From positions 496,001 to 560,000 of the forward strand of contig JBBMOL010000302.1 of assembly GCA_037954665.1 (NCBI GenBank): 64,000 bases of DNA, written 5' to 3'. Both the position numbers and the translations under genes were made by a program. Shown piece after piece: positions 12,163 to 24,191 of the stretch; within the stretch, counting starts at the first letter, position 1; each line of letters begins with the position of its first letter. The stretch comes from Laguncularia racemosa. Taxonomy: Eukaryota > Streptophyta > Magnoliopsida > Myrtales > Combretaceae. A model generated the notes under the pieces. The model saw only the letters and a list, made by a program, of their open reading frames with translations. It did no database searches and was not told the origin of the DNA.

Positions 12163-13550
12163 TGATACGCTAAGAACATATATATAAAATGGGAGCGTAA
12201 ATTGTAGCAAGTGCACTGGTCGTATCAAGTAATAGAGTGGTGAAAAGTAAGGTTGTCGATTCCTCGAGGAACCAATAGAGTACTAGATCTATGGCAATTC
12301 TTATCAATATCTAGGACATTAAAAAGGGGTTTTGAAATGTCTAAGCTAAAAATTTAACTTAAAGCAAACAAGGAGAATTTTATGAAGAATCTATCAATTA
12401 TGAACACGGAAAATTAGAATTCACCCTAGATCCATTAATCAAACTGCTACCATGTTATATCAACTAGTGGTTATAAGGTTATTCAAGTGAGTTTAGAAAA
12501 TCCTTTTTAAGGATGTTAACCTTAAATCAATTAGTCGGCTTCCGCGTCTCCAATTAAGCAAGGAATCAAAATTATGTTCATACACCTCCCGATGTTACAA
12601 ACAACTAATGCCCTAAATCAATTAACCCTAATCCTTTAGTGATTAATTAACAAGAAACATTGCATTGCGCCTACCATAAACTCTAATTAAACCAATTATC
12701 TCAACTCCCGTATTGATAATCAATCTAATGAAGAATTCCTAACAAATCCTAATCAACTCCCGTATCAAAAGGATTTCTAACAATTATAATCAAAGACCAA
12801 TTATAATTGAAATCAAAGGAATTGCAATCATGAATAATCCTAATAATTCCTAATCATATAACATGGCTACAATTATCCTTTTAACATTCTAGGGTTTCGT
12901 CCAATTTCCCAGGGAAAAGACTTAGCAATTCATGGAGATAAAGACATGATTATGATTCGAAGAGATTCGTGTAAAAGAAATCATATTCAATGGTTGGATC
13001 AAATGCTTGAATTGCATATCAGAAATAAAGTTCAGAAATCACCAATTCAACAATACAAACAATACCTTAATTGAAAGGAACTCCACAAATCCTTCACAAA
13101 GGATGATAATCTCCACGAAGATCACAAAGTTTTCTCCAAGATTTGATCTCCACAATTCTCCCTTAAAACTAGGTTAAAACTACTCTAAGAATACTAAAAT
13201 TTGACAAAAGTTCCTCCACAAATCGACCTAGGACCTATATATATGCAAGGGGAGGCGAGAAGATGCAATTAAAACAAGACCGGCCCAAGGCCGGCAGCCT
13301 TTATTTAAGCCGGCCATAAAGGCCAGCGGCTTTGCTTTTTTTTTTTTTTCCTTTGCCATCCTTCAATCTTTTCATGCTTCAATTTGTATGCAATCTCTCC
13401 AAATTGATTAAGCTTTGAACTCAAAGTCCTCCAACATCTGAAATGTAAAAATAAACATGATTAAGTACCATTTCCTTGTGATTTCTCTAAAATCAATAAT
13501 GAATACTCGTAAATTGCTTAATGAATTATGAGTAAAATATGCCTTTATCA
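12163..13550 (-). repeat. Element A 5' LTR
   Basis: 1388 bp, TGAT...ATCA ends, paired with 6463-7884. Its GGCCGG block is at 13278-13330. Confidence 0.88.
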
Positions 13551-13994
13551 ATCATCTTAAATAAGTGTTGCATAATTAGACCTCAATAAAACCTGTTGAC
13601 TAATACCTAAGTTTTCAAGAGGTATTCCTAGTAATTCGATTAAGAATTCTATGGAAAAGTTCTTTTGCAAAAGAACAATAAGAGGTTCCATTGTTTCCTA
13701 TGAAAAGGTTGCGTTTTTCATATATCGAAAGTGTCTTTGGCCGGCTCCCTTGCACTGTATATATAGCACGCATACAACATGGAAAAAACCTTACAACATG
13801 GAAATTCTAAATTGCCTATTCTATCCTGATACATGTGTCACCAAGTAGGCAACTAAATAACATGGAAAACAAACCAACAAATAAAAATGAACATTAACAA
13901 AACTGAATGTATCTTCTAATGTAGCGGTCTTCACAAATATATAATGTCCCTAAATTATTTCATCATTCCATGGTCACGTGAATCAAGTTGACAC
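13551..13994 (-). repeat. P3 LTR, right piece
   Basis: Continues the LTR broken at 6462. Read on the minus strand it follows 3844-4290 closely, including the CTTTTGCAAAAGAA stretch and the TTCCATGTTGTA repeats. The LTR begins TGTGTCAACTTG on the minus strand at 13994. Confidence 0.8.
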
Positions 13995-14166
13995 ATGTAT
14001 GTTTTTCTTTTGTGTAGCTTGACTCCCTGGCTTGTAAGTCCATGACTAGTCCTTGTAGAGCTTCATTCATCCTTTTAGCTCTAGCTCGAGTCATCGAGCC
14101 TCCAATACCATGTAATAGATCATGATGTTTCGGTTCCTTCCTTTGTGATGCTAGTTGATCCTCATT
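13995..14166 (-). pseudogene. P3 pol 3' tail
   Basis: Minus-strand copy of P1 positions about 3675-3843. It keeps the basic ARAKRMNEALQGL motif that ends the polyprotein in this family and the sequence just before the LTR. It stops at about 14166, where plus-strand Tekay-like sequence starts, so the rest of P3 is lost. It is too short to have any function of its own. Confidence 0.7.
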
Positions 14167-14179
14167 AACTCCTTGATCA

Positions 14180-14849
14180 AAATGGCCCCTTATGAAGCCC
14201 TATATGGATAGAAATGTAGATCTCCATTATATTAGGATGAGAACGAACGTTGTACAATTGGGCCAAATTTGCTGCGAGAGACAATAGACAAGGTTGCTAC
14301 CATTAAATAGCGAATGAAGGAAACTCAAGATCGCCAAAAGAGCTGGGCAGATTTGAAGAGAAGGGAGATTGAGTTCCTACTAGGGGAACGAGTCTATTTA
14401 AAGGTCACTCCAATTAAGGGGGTAAGACAATTTGGAACGAAAGGGAAGTTAAGTCCTAGATATGTAGGGCCATAAGAAGTATTGGAAAAAGTTGGAGAAG
14501 TAGCCTATTGTTTAGTCTTGCCTCCTCAACTATCAGGGATTCATGATGTCTTCCATGTGTCGTTACTCTAGAAGCACATCTTAGACCTTAACTGAGCCAT
14601 CGAGATGGACATCCTGACGATTCAGCCAAACTTGACGTATCGAGGATATCCTATTCAAATTCTCGATACTTAAACTCGAGAATTGTGCAACAAGACCATT
14701 CAATTCATCAAGGTACAGTGGAGTCGACACTCAAAATGAGAGGCTACCTAAGAGAAGGAAGATAAGATAAGGGAAAGATATCCTTGACTCTTTGGAGAAC
14801 TAGGTACATCCTAAAGTTTTGAGGACAAAACATTTTTAAGGAGGGAAAA
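14180..14849 (+). pseudogene. Tekay/Del-like integrase C-terminus and chromodomain, decayed
   Basis: One plus-strand frame can be read from MAPYEALYG to the LTR. It keeps the integrase C-terminal block (LLGERVYLKVTPIKGVRQFG, KGKLSPRYVGP), LPPQLSGIHDVFHVSLL, and a chromodomain-like end (TIQFIKVQWSRHS). The last codons read FEDKTFLRRENVEP and overlap the PPT and LTR start, the usual Tekay/Del layout. The chromodomain would steer integration to modified histones. At least ten stops interrupt the frame but I see no frameshift, so decay was by point mutation. Only this 3' end is present; the left junction with P3 is a truncation. Confidence 0.85.
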
Positions 14850-16041
14850 TGTAGAACCCACAAAACCCATAGTGTTTAACATTAGAATAGAAAAAAAGAA
14901 ATTACTAAAAGACTCGAATATTGATTACAAAAAAAAAAAAGAAACTAAATTAGAAGAGTAAATTCCTTGAAAAATAAATCGCAAATGATATTAGGCTAAA
15001 CAATAAGATAAATTAAAATTTTAGATGTAAGGTTGTCAAATAAAAATTTCAAGTAAATATTTATGCTTGAAGTAGTCAAATTAGTTTAAACGTAAAGTTT
15101 CTTAATAAAATACTAAAATTTCAAAATCTACAAATATCGTCATGTGTATAAAGAGACACCAAGAATTTTTAAACCCTAACCATAATAAAATATGAAATAA
15201 TATTAATATTAATAATAATAATATACACATATATATACGAGCCGTGGAGGACCCATGACCACAAAAGCAAAAGAAAAAGAGAAAAGGGGAGTAAACAGAG
15301 GCGAGGAAGTAGATGATAGAGGTCCTATGTTGACGAGAAGAAAACAGAGAGAAAAGAAAAAAGGAAAAACGAACAAAAAAATTCATCTCACACATATGAC
15401 CTCCAATTGATGATCCAAGACTACCAACATGTTCTTCGAGGTGAGTGCAACTCAACTAGACTAATTTTTTGAGAAACGGAGTTAGTTTCTCAAAGTTAGG
15501 TACAACTATCAAATTGGTGTAAAAATTAGTATTTAGCCTAAAACTAGTTGTAATAGCTAGAAAAACACTAAATAGGGCGATTTAGACCATGAATAGTATG
15601 TAATAATGTATTTTTCCCTAATTTTTTTAGGTGAAGAAAATTTCAACTCGAAAATACCCGAAGACTACTTTGACTAAAACTAAAGAAAATGAGACTCAAG
15701 TGAGTAGGATTCTATGACGTGTTGTATTGTGTGTATTATTGTTGTATTACGGGTGTTTGTTATGAGTATATTGTTTTTTTTCTATGTTCTAATTACGTTA
15801 AGGGTTTCAAATTTAGGCCGTGTTATGTATGCCTCTATATGTCACTGGCTGGCAAAATTATATATATATGTATATATGCGTAGAATGTTAGGCGTGAGGA
15901 AACCAGACTCCAAATATCTCCAGGAGGGATATATATATATATAAATATATATGTCTTCGTGTTGTGACTGAGCTGGGCGAGTTGAAATTCCTCCCTTGGT
16001 GCATGTGCACGTGGAAACTTTCTTGCTGACTAAAGCAAATG

Positions 16042-16087
<46 letters not shown>

Positions 16088-17050
16088 CTCGGCACATGTT
16101 GTGTTCGTTAGAAGGCTGGCGTCTTTTTCTTTCCTTTGTTTAAATGGCGTGTGTGTGTGATGTTTGGCTACTGCATCAACATGTATATATATATGCTTAC
16201 ACGGTAGTTGCTGGGGATGATTGCATATGTATTTGTATGTTTCCTTGGTTGTTGGCTGAACAGTTCCAAGTTCAACCTGTCTCTTGATGGTGTGTAAATG
16301 CTCAGTGTATAAGAGACAGTTGTGCTTAGACTGCTAAAGCTAAGACACAGTCATAATAAAATGATAAGAGTAATTAATTTGTGTGTAAGACCCAGGCTCT
16401 AATGGTGGCTTCAGAATCCCTAACCTAAGGTTAAGGGGGGTGTAAACCCTAGACTTCGTGTTGATTACCGGAAAACCACGTGAGATGCTACATTCATATG
16501 ATTGTTCATGCATAGCATTATTTTGACAACTTACTTGAAATTGTTTGTGTTTGTTGTAACATTAAGAAATTCCACCGTATCTCACTAAGCTTTTACCTTA
16601 CCCTCCTATAGATTTTGCCTTACAAGTTGTGACTACAAAAATTTCCTTATGAAGCAGTGAACCAAGGTAAGTACTTGTTGTTTAACTAAGGCCAAGGTTC
16701 GTAGGAAGGAACATGAGGACTAGATTGATGTAAATATTGCTAGACTGATCCTGTAATAGCTGTAAATGCCTGTAAGTGATCTAATAGGATCTTGGGTGTA
16801 CTTGTGGTTGTGTAATGGGACCCATTAGAGGCCCTGTGATAATATAGTTGTTGAATGCCTTTGTTGAGCAAGAATGTTATTATTGTGATTAATAGGCACG
16901 ATGCTTGAGATGAGACGCTTCGCGGTTGCTTAACAGGGGATTGGGCAATCATAGTGGGTTATGACGTAGAGTACTTAAAGCGAAGCATGACAGCCTTAAC
17001 AATTTTAACTTACTCCAAAATTAGCGAATGCATTGAGGGAATTCGAAGGA
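14850..17050 (+). repeat. Tekay/Del-like 3' LTR (right end uncertain)
   Basis: Starts TGTAGAACCC after the purine-rich AAGGAGGGAAAA. It carries TATA-rich tracts and the CTCACTAAGC block typical of this group near 16580. I cannot place its end; sequence of the same character runs to about 17050. Confidence 0.6.
16045..16083. repeat. (AT)n microsatellite
   Basis: About 19 uninterrupted AT units inside the Tekay-like LTR. A shorter run lies near 15931-15952. Confidence 0.95.
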
Positions 17051-17153
17051 ATAACATCATGTTGGAAGGGTATTTTTTTCTAAAAAGAAAACCATAAAGG
17101 TCATCAAATGAGATAGAATCTAAATGTTCTTTTAAGAGACACACAAATGGTTG

Positions 17154-19110
17154 TGTAATGCCCTAAAACCTAAGACATCATAGCTCATCATGTGTCATTG
17201 CTACATAACGACATGTTAAGGCTTTAAATCTCCAAACAAATTTAAACCTAGTGATCTCCACTCATTGGAAGAAACAATTGACTCTTAGGTGAGTCATTCC
17301 AATCCTCATTATTTAAACCAATGCAAATAATCCTAAATTGAAACCCAAGATAAACCTCTATCTTCATATAATAATTAAAATAAATAAGAATCTAGTAACT
17401 ATCTCCATATTCTCAATTCAATAGCTTAAAGTTCCATCAAAAGTTCTTTGTTGATTTCCTATCATTCTTCATAAACATAGTAACAATGTTCTTTCCCATT
17501 CTCATCCACATAATGTCTCACTAAGTTCCCATGTTAATCATAATTTATGTGTTCGTCATTTTCACTTGCAACTGAAAAATAAAAAGGGATGAGCCTAAGC
17601 TCAATACGTGAATACCGCACTAACATACACATGTCACACAATTACAATATCACATGCATCTATGCAGTAGTAATCTATAACACATTAATTCATTAAGTTA
17701 TTTATCATCATTTAATCAACATGCAATATAGGTTACTCATGACCCCAATATGCATACAATATTTACATATATATAATCCTAGTGGAAACTACCACTACAG
17801 GCCCCATCTAACCTTAATCTACCTCAAATCATTTCAGTATACAACTCCACTAGGGACAGCATGGCATACTGATCATTAAGGTGTCCCCTAGGGAATTACC
17901 ATTATGAGTCCCTAAGTTGAGCCAAGCATAAGGAACATACACCATTAAGTTCATATAACATTTAAAATTCATTAACACTAAAAATCATTAAACAACTACC
18001 TAACAATCACAACCAGCAAAGCAAGGTAATCATATATTGGGAAAGATGTTTGTACTATAGTCTCTTGCATCTCTAAGGAAAGGATGTAAACCTGTTTAAT
18101 TACAAAGAACTACACTTACCTCTATCCTACATGTAATCTAGGTTTACTAATTGATTAGGTATATTCTAATTATATTATCCCCTTCCTAAATATTTGGTTA
18201 TGCTTAACTTGTAATTTATGATTGAAATAAAATGAAATAGAATCAAATTGGTGGTGTTCTTAGACAACAAGGTCATGTAAGAAGTTGTGTAGAGGAACAC
18301 AGGCTAGAGTACAATCGTGCTAAAGGCCGTGTAACTTTCTGTATAAAAATTGATTTATGCACACTTAAGTATACAGTTGTGTATCTAATTGTGTACCTTT
18401 CTATGTAAATTGCTAAATCAGCATGCCTAAGTACATGGTTGTGTATCCATCCATGTACCTTTTTGAGAACTTTATAATTTTAGCATGATTAAGTACATAG
18501 GCATGTCCTTTATCCATGTAAGCACTCATGATTCTACATGGGTAGGTACATAGGTACATATTTGATTATGTATACCTTGTTCTTCACAAACCTTTATTTT
18601 TTTTCTCCAAATTTTTCCTATGCCTAATTTATATGATTCTAAACCTAATTGATGCGTGCATTTGCTAATTCTAATGTAAATTAGTGTCTTGTGCACTTAC
18701 TTGATTCAAATTATGGTTAGAATCCTTCAATTCATTTAATCCTATGCTCATTTCAACCTATCCTTTGATTCGATCTCTATTAACATACCAAAATCATTTT
18801 ATATGTATATGTTCATCATTAAAATAAAACCTTTTTTATTACTAAAAGCCTTACCTATTGGCTTTTGGATTAGCCTTGTGGTTCTCTTGTAAGTCACTTG
18901 TAGGTCCTTGTAAGATTCTCTCTTAGGTTTCTATTTACAATTGCACAAATGAGGGAAAAGAAGTAAACTTAGGTTAGCACGGCTTTTGTAGTCCATCCAG
19001 GAAAAGACCTAATTGGCCGTGTATTTTTATTTTATTAATTTCATTGACCTTAGTCCTATATTTTATAATTATTTAATAATTATAATTATGTGTATATATG
19101 TATTTAGCTA
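17154..19110 (-). repeat. Probable second Tekay/Del-like LTR, minus strand
   Basis: The plus strand begins TGTAATGCCC, so the minus strand ends GGGCATTACA, a Tekay-like LTR end. Inside, AAAAAGGGATGAGCCTAAGC and GGGACAGCATGGCATA fit the antisense of such LTRs. No coding sequence seen. The right boundary is unclear (about 18970-19110) and no internal sequence is attached, so it may be a solo or truncated LTR. Confidence 0.45.
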
Positions 19111-19114
19111 GTGT

Positions 19115-19733
19115 ATTACAGGTTGATATGTTAACTCAAGAGCATCCATGATGTGATTCACAAGATCGTCATCTATAAGATGGTTGCCAAGTGTAACCAA
19201 TTGATCATCCATGAGTTTACCTCATTGAACATAGACTGTAATTGAATCATTGCCACATCAAAGACTAGCTAATTATTTTTGTTGTTGTCCAACTTATGCC
19301 TTAGAGCTAGAAGTGTATGTAGTGGCAAGTTTTTGCCATGCTACATATGTAGTATTAGCACCAATAATCTATTGAAGCAAGGGTTTAAAGATTAAACTAA
19401 CAATCTAATCGAAAACCAATTGATCATTATGAAGCCAAAGTAGTTATTTTGATTTTAGCTTGTCATCCTCCTATGGTAATGGAGTAGATAAAGAGCCATC
19501 AATGTGTTTAACTAAATTATAAACTCGTAATAGTAGAGTAAGTTGCATTTTTCACAAAAGATAGTTTGCAAAATTGAATTTCAATGGTAACTGGTGGAAA
19601 ATATGTGGATGGCTATAGGGAATAGAGGAGAGAGGTGTGGTTGTATTAGCTAGTACAATGGAAGAAGTGGTAATGTTTTTAGTAGCCTTGATGAAAGAAA
19701 AACAAAATGGCTTTCTCAGTTAAGAGACTTTAA
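19115..19733 (-). pseudogene. Ty1/copia gag N-terminal fragment, decayed
   Basis: On the minus strand a broken frame reads LVKHIDGSLSTPLP, then LLWLHNDQLVFD and ANTTYVAWQKLATTYTSS, followed after a frame change by DQLVTLGNHLIDDDLVNHIM. This is the order found in plant copia gag: the 'HIDG' block, the 'WxxDQ' block, the 'AxxAWxxL' block and the 'L...DDDLV' block. It starts right after a PBS on its 5' side, so this is the front of an element; protease, integrase and RT are missing. Several stops are present. It is the only copia sequence I found in the window. Confidence 0.7.
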
Positions 19734-19745
19734 GCTTTGATAACA
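19734..19745 (-). other. Primer-binding site of the copia fragment
   Basis: Minus strand TGTTATCAAAGC, close to the tRNA-Met-type TGGTATCAGAGC. The 5' LTR should lie to its right but I cannot delimit it. Confidence 0.5.
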
Positions 19746-21074
19746 CAAATCAATTTTTTGTATTCTATATTATTTTCATTAATCATAAGTATGAATATAC
19801 GTAAGTGTGAAGTACAATAATTGAAGTAGCAAATTAAAGGCCTTAATTAAGAAAATTAATATAAGTAAATGAAATGGTTAATAGAGAGAATCCTATAGAT
19901 ATAGTTAATTACAATATCTAATTAAATGAGATATTGTAAAATATAAGCTTTCCTTAGTAGCATGTGTGAGGCATCAAGAGTCTTGCATAATATATATATA
20001 GCCCCAAAATAATTTGAAACTCAAAATACTCCATAATTTATGTAAAATTTAATAGATCAACTAATTACGAGGAAGTTCGAATTCAATGTAATTGTATTTT
20101 GGGGATTTCTTATATTTAGTGCAAAAATAGCTATTTTTTATGGGCTTCTATTTGTTTAATGTAAAGGAAGTTGAAGGATATAAACAAATTGCTAACTAGA
20201 TATTAAACACTAAGCAACAAAATGAACTAGGATTGATTTTAAGAGCAATATTACTCACAATCACATAAAACAATGAAAGAGCTTAATAGATGCTAATATT
20301 GTTCATGGTAATCTAATAATCAAGGTTCACTATAATCCAACTAATTAGATTGATAGGCACATGAAGAGATTAGAGAAGATTCTCCTAATAAGTGTAAAGC
20401 TTTAGTCTAAACAATTCTAAACCAATATAACTAAATAAATCCCTTTAAATAGTTTAAGGAAATAAAGACAAAATAGTAATTAAATAAAGTTAAAAACAAG
20501 GCATCTAGGCTAGACTTCAATGTGCTAATTAGATGCCCAAGAGTTGCTATTTGGATAAGAGCTTAGATTCTTCTATGATTATAGTAACCTATGTTTCTAA
20601 TTGGATGCCCCAAAAAAGTCAATCGAATAGGGATTCTTGTTATGCCCCAGAATGGGGCCTAGTAGTTTTCACTAAAAGTTATCACATCTTGTATATACCT
20701 GTGATGCGAAAACCATCTTGCAAGTTAGAGTTTGCAAGACTCTAGCTAAGTCTCCTTTAGTTGTAATACATATAACTAATTATTATATAAGAATAACTAA
20801 GGAGATTGGTAATTCACAATCACTAAAACTGTAGAGAATTAGCATCCCCCACTAAATTGTAAAATTTGGTAGTCACAATCCAAAAGAAGTCTAAGTTCAA
20901 GTAAGTTTAAAGGAAAATAGATTTTGAAAGGAAAGAATATATGTGTTTTTGAATTCTTGGTTCTTAACTTATACTAGTTCTTCGATATTTGACTTTGAAA
21001 TTGTCATCACTTGGTTCTTGGCCTATTCTCAACTTTAAGCTTAACTTGCAAAAGAGAAGTTGATGGGGGGTAAG
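19746..21074. other. Non-coding AT-rich stretch, probably copia LTR then unassigned DNA
   Basis: The first 300-400 bases may be the copia LTR (minus strand). From about 20100 to 21074 I see no coding potential and no match to other parts of the window. Confidence 0.4.
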
Positions 21075-22674
21075 TGATCCACGCAAAAAGAGATATAAAA
21101 TGAGCGTGAATAAATACCGGCAAGTGTACCGGATCGGATCAAGTAATATAGTGAGAGAAGAGTGTCGAACCACGAAGATTGATTAAGTAATAGACCTATA
21201 TCAATTTCTACTATTATTTAGGCAAATAATTTGATGAGATCAAATGTGAATGAATTATGCTAAATGCGCAAAAAGGGAATTGTGTTTGAAAAATGATGAA
21301 TTGATGGTGGGAAATAGAATCCACCCTAATTCTACTAATCATATTGCCTTAATGTTATAATAACTCATAGCTATATGGATTTTCACAAGAAATTGACAAA
21401 ACCTTAATCCTTTATCAAGTTTTAAAGTATCATAACCCCAATTTGATTTAATAGCTCCCACTAATTTAAATCAATGGATGATTCTAATTCACAATCATAA
21501 ATTTCCCAATTATATGATTGCGTAATATCTTTACAATAATTTCTCCTAATCCCTTAGTGAAAAATTTAATAAAAATATTGCATGAAACACTTAGGTCAAT
21601 TTCTAATAAAATTCAATAATGCTGCTTCCGCATGAATTATTAAATCTTACTTAGGAATTCCTGATAAAACCTAAATTTCTCTTTCGAGTCATTTACAATT
21701 ACAAAATACAATTCATAGCAGGACTTCTTATATGAAAATTCCGTATATCTATATGTCCTATAACATGAATACAATAATCATTTTAGTTTGAATTATGGCT
21801 TCATCATGTTTCCCACAAGGATGATTTAGAACATTATGGAGTAGATTGCATAAGAACAATTGAAATAAATAGGTGCAATGGAATTCATATTGAATAACAA
21901 GAATAAACTAATAAATGGCATAAAAGAAAATAAAGTAAATGAAACAATTGCTATAGTCTTTAAGAGTTTGTTAGAACTTCAATCTTCCGAAATGATTCCT
22001 AGAATTCTTCAATTGAAAGCAAACTTCAGCAAAATAACATTCTTTCTTCAAACTAAACTTTGGAATAACATGAGATGTAAAAGAATTAAAGAGAATATAA
22101 AATCCTAAAGTTTCTAAGGGAATTCTAATGATTCAAAAGAAAAACAAAGGGTGCTAAAACAAAAGATGCTAAAACCAAGGATGATAACAAGGATGCTAAA
22201 ACAAAGGATGATAACAAGGATGCTAAAACAAATGATTCTAAAACAAAGGATGATCTCAAGGTTCACACAAGGGGTCTATTTATAGATCCAAAGAGGAGGA
22301 GGATAAGGCTGATCTGATGAGGAATTGAGTCAGCAAATTAATTAAGATACGATTTTGGAGAGATTTTCGCAATGGATATCCGAGGAACAATGTAGGCCGG
22401 CTCAAAGCCGGCAGCTTTGATGTGTTTTGATGCCGGTTTAATGTAGGCCGGCGGCCTTTGGTAGTAGGCCGGCGGCCTTCAATGCAATCCTCCACTTGCT
22501 TCTTCAATTTTGTGAAAAACTCCTCCAATTATCTTGTAATTTACTTTTAGGTCCTCAAAACCTGAATTTTCACAATAAACACCATTAAATATCATTTCTT
22601 TATATTTTCTTATAATATTGAAATAAATTTAATATAAATCCAAAAGAAAATATAAGTATAATGTGATCTTATCA
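21075..22674 (-). repeat. Element W 3' LTR (Athila-type, same family as Y)
   Basis: 1600 bp, plus strand TGATCCACGC...GATCTTATCA. It is the reverse complement by eye of the Y LTR (43268-45869 without its insertion, about 1598 bp). The minus strand has a GGCCGG block at 22390-22480 and a TATAAATA box at 22277-22284. The internal region lies to the right; the 5' LTR of W is absent. Confidence 0.82.
22146..22262. repeat. Short tandem repeat of GGATGCTAAAACAAA-like units
   Basis: Variants of (G)GATGCTAAAACAAA and GGATGATAACAA repeated about eight times, downstream of the W TATA box on the minus strand. The Y and N1 LTRs hold the same kind of repeat (about 44690-44790 and 48385-48480). Confidence 0.75.
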
Positions 22675-22690
22675 ACATCCCCACACTTGA
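22675..22690 (-). other. Element W polypurine tract
   Basis: Minus strand TCAAGTGTGGGGATGT directly before the LTR, matching the A and Z tracts. Confidence 0.75.
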
Positions 22691-23130
22691 ACTTTTGCTT
22701 GTCCTCAAGAAAAATAATTGAATTAAACAAGAGAAATCTGTCATTGAACTTCTAGTGCCCATTGTTCTGACCATACTGAAACTTGTAACTAGTATATCTA
22801 GTTGAAATTTAGTAGTTAATCTAAATAAAACAGATTTTTAATCCCAGTGTTTAACAATCAAAAGAAAAATACATAGTCCATAAGGAAAAACATTCATTTA
22901 AACTTCATTGGTTATTAGCAAGTATAATCTCCCTCAATTTTACTTCTCTAAACAAGATAACAAAAAGTGAAAGCATATGGTATTCATTTTTTTCCTTGAA
23001 TTTCTCCCTTTTAAATTAGTCTTTATTTCACTAATTGTCTTATATTCACATTTTTTTTTTATTTGCCTTAATTGACAGCAGAGTGAGACTTCACTCTTCC
23101 GAGGGATCAAAGCTCGCCCATGTCAACCTG
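22691..23130 (-). other. Element W 3' non-coding region, first part
   Basis: Homologous by eye to 7901-8400 of element A; no gene. CRM-N interrupts it, and ACCTG at 23126-23130 is the left target-site duplication. Confidence 0.6.
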
Positions 23131-24173
23131 TGATAGAAATAAAAATCCGACAAGACCTATCATTAGGGCAAGAACCAAAGGAATTCAAATCTTGGCGTTG
23201 AGGGCCTATTTTGAGCAGATCAACCTCGGAATTATTTATATATTAACCTCTTTTCTATTATTCTTGTATTGTGTTTTCCAACAGTCACACTTATCATATT
23301 TTATAGGGCGATGGACAAACTCACTCAGACTCAGCTTGTGGGTTATCTATGGACCAACCTGAACCGGCGATGAGTTGGGCCGATGGATCCTATAGAAGAC
23401 CGGCATCTTGAAGACCATTTCTTTTATATATTTCTTTTTTTATGAACTATTTTGGTTGTATTTTGGTTTAGGGACACTTTTATTTCCTTGTAATTTTCAT
23501 TTAGGATTAGCCACCTTAAAAGTGGCAAACTTGTAATTTTTAGCACTTTTTAACCCTAGGAGTAGCAAGTATAAATACTTGCTTAAGAGAGGGTTTGAGG
23601 AGGCTTATTTTGCAGAACAAACACTTCACATTTCGTGAGAGGGCTTAGGGTTTTCCTAATTCCAAATTCTCTTATCAATTTCAATCCCAAGAAGTTGAAA
23701 TTGTGGCGAGTGCAACATCTTGAAATTGTGAGTTATATCAATTTCATTTTGTTGTGATTTCTTTTCTTCTCTAGTGTGTCATATCTAGGGTTGAATTGAG
23801 ATATTTCTTGGTCAGATATCCTTGTTGTTATTCACGAATTCTTGTGATTATTTGAAGGAATTATCATATTGATCCAATTCATCTTTAAGGATTTCCTTGA
23901 TAACGTGATTTTCACCATTGGAAAGGGATTGTTTTGTTATGATTTTTCTTTGTCAAATTGAGGCTTCATTTGCGTGGATTACATGAAATTAGAGTGTTGT
24001 TAGAAGGAATTTTCATTGAAGTATTCTGATTATATCATTGGTTGTTTGAATTTCATCCTTTCATCATTAGGGTTCATTTGAAAAGTGTCATTTTTTGATC
24101 CGATTTTGCCTTGACTTGAGATAGTTTTTCTTAAGTCCTTTGGATGTGCTTTTAAGTGTGTTTAGGCACATCA
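23131..24173 (+). repeat. CRM-N 5' LTR
   Basis: 1043 bp, TGATAGAAAT...GGCACATCA. TATAAATA box at 23570-23577. The RARTKG-coding motif of the protein end is present here too because the ORF runs into the LTR. Confidence 0.92.
23570..23577 (+). promoter_or_regulatory. TATA box of the CRM-N LTR
   Basis: TATAAATA inside AGTATAAATACTTGC. The same context occurs at 26852, 43871 and 41504 in related LTRs, which supports a conserved promoter. Confidence 0.65.
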
Positions 24174-24179
24174 TCTTTT

Positions 24180-24191
24180 TGGTATCAGAGC
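24180..24191 (+). other. CRM-N primer-binding site, tRNA-Met type
   Basis: Exact TGGTATCAGAGC six bases after the 5' LTR end. Confidence 0.88.

Larger units (their letters stand above)
6463..13550 (-). mobile_element. Element A: Athila-type LTR retrotransposon without RT or integrase
   Basis: About 7.1 kb on the minus strand. Order: 5' LTR 12163-13550, tRNA-Asp-type PBS, gag-protease frame 12049-9360, about 1.5 kb of non-coding sequence, polypurine tract, 3' LTR 6463-7884. The LTRs match except for a few bases and a 34-bp length difference in a GGCCGG-rich block (1422 against 1388 bp). No RT, RNase H or integrase motif occurs in the internal region, so it would need proteins supplied in trans. 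It sits inside the P3 LTR. I could not find a clean target-site duplication (ATACT on the left, ATCAT on the right). Confidence 0.85.

Noticed and set aside
15102..15455. 117-codon minus-strand open frame
   Set aside because: It lies antisense in the Tekay-like LTR and is dominated by Phe/Leu from A-rich sequence. No family resemblance.
20533..20745. 70-codon plus-strand ORF in the 20-kb gap
   Set aside because: No motif, atypical composition, and surrounded by non-coding AT-rich sequence. Probably chance.
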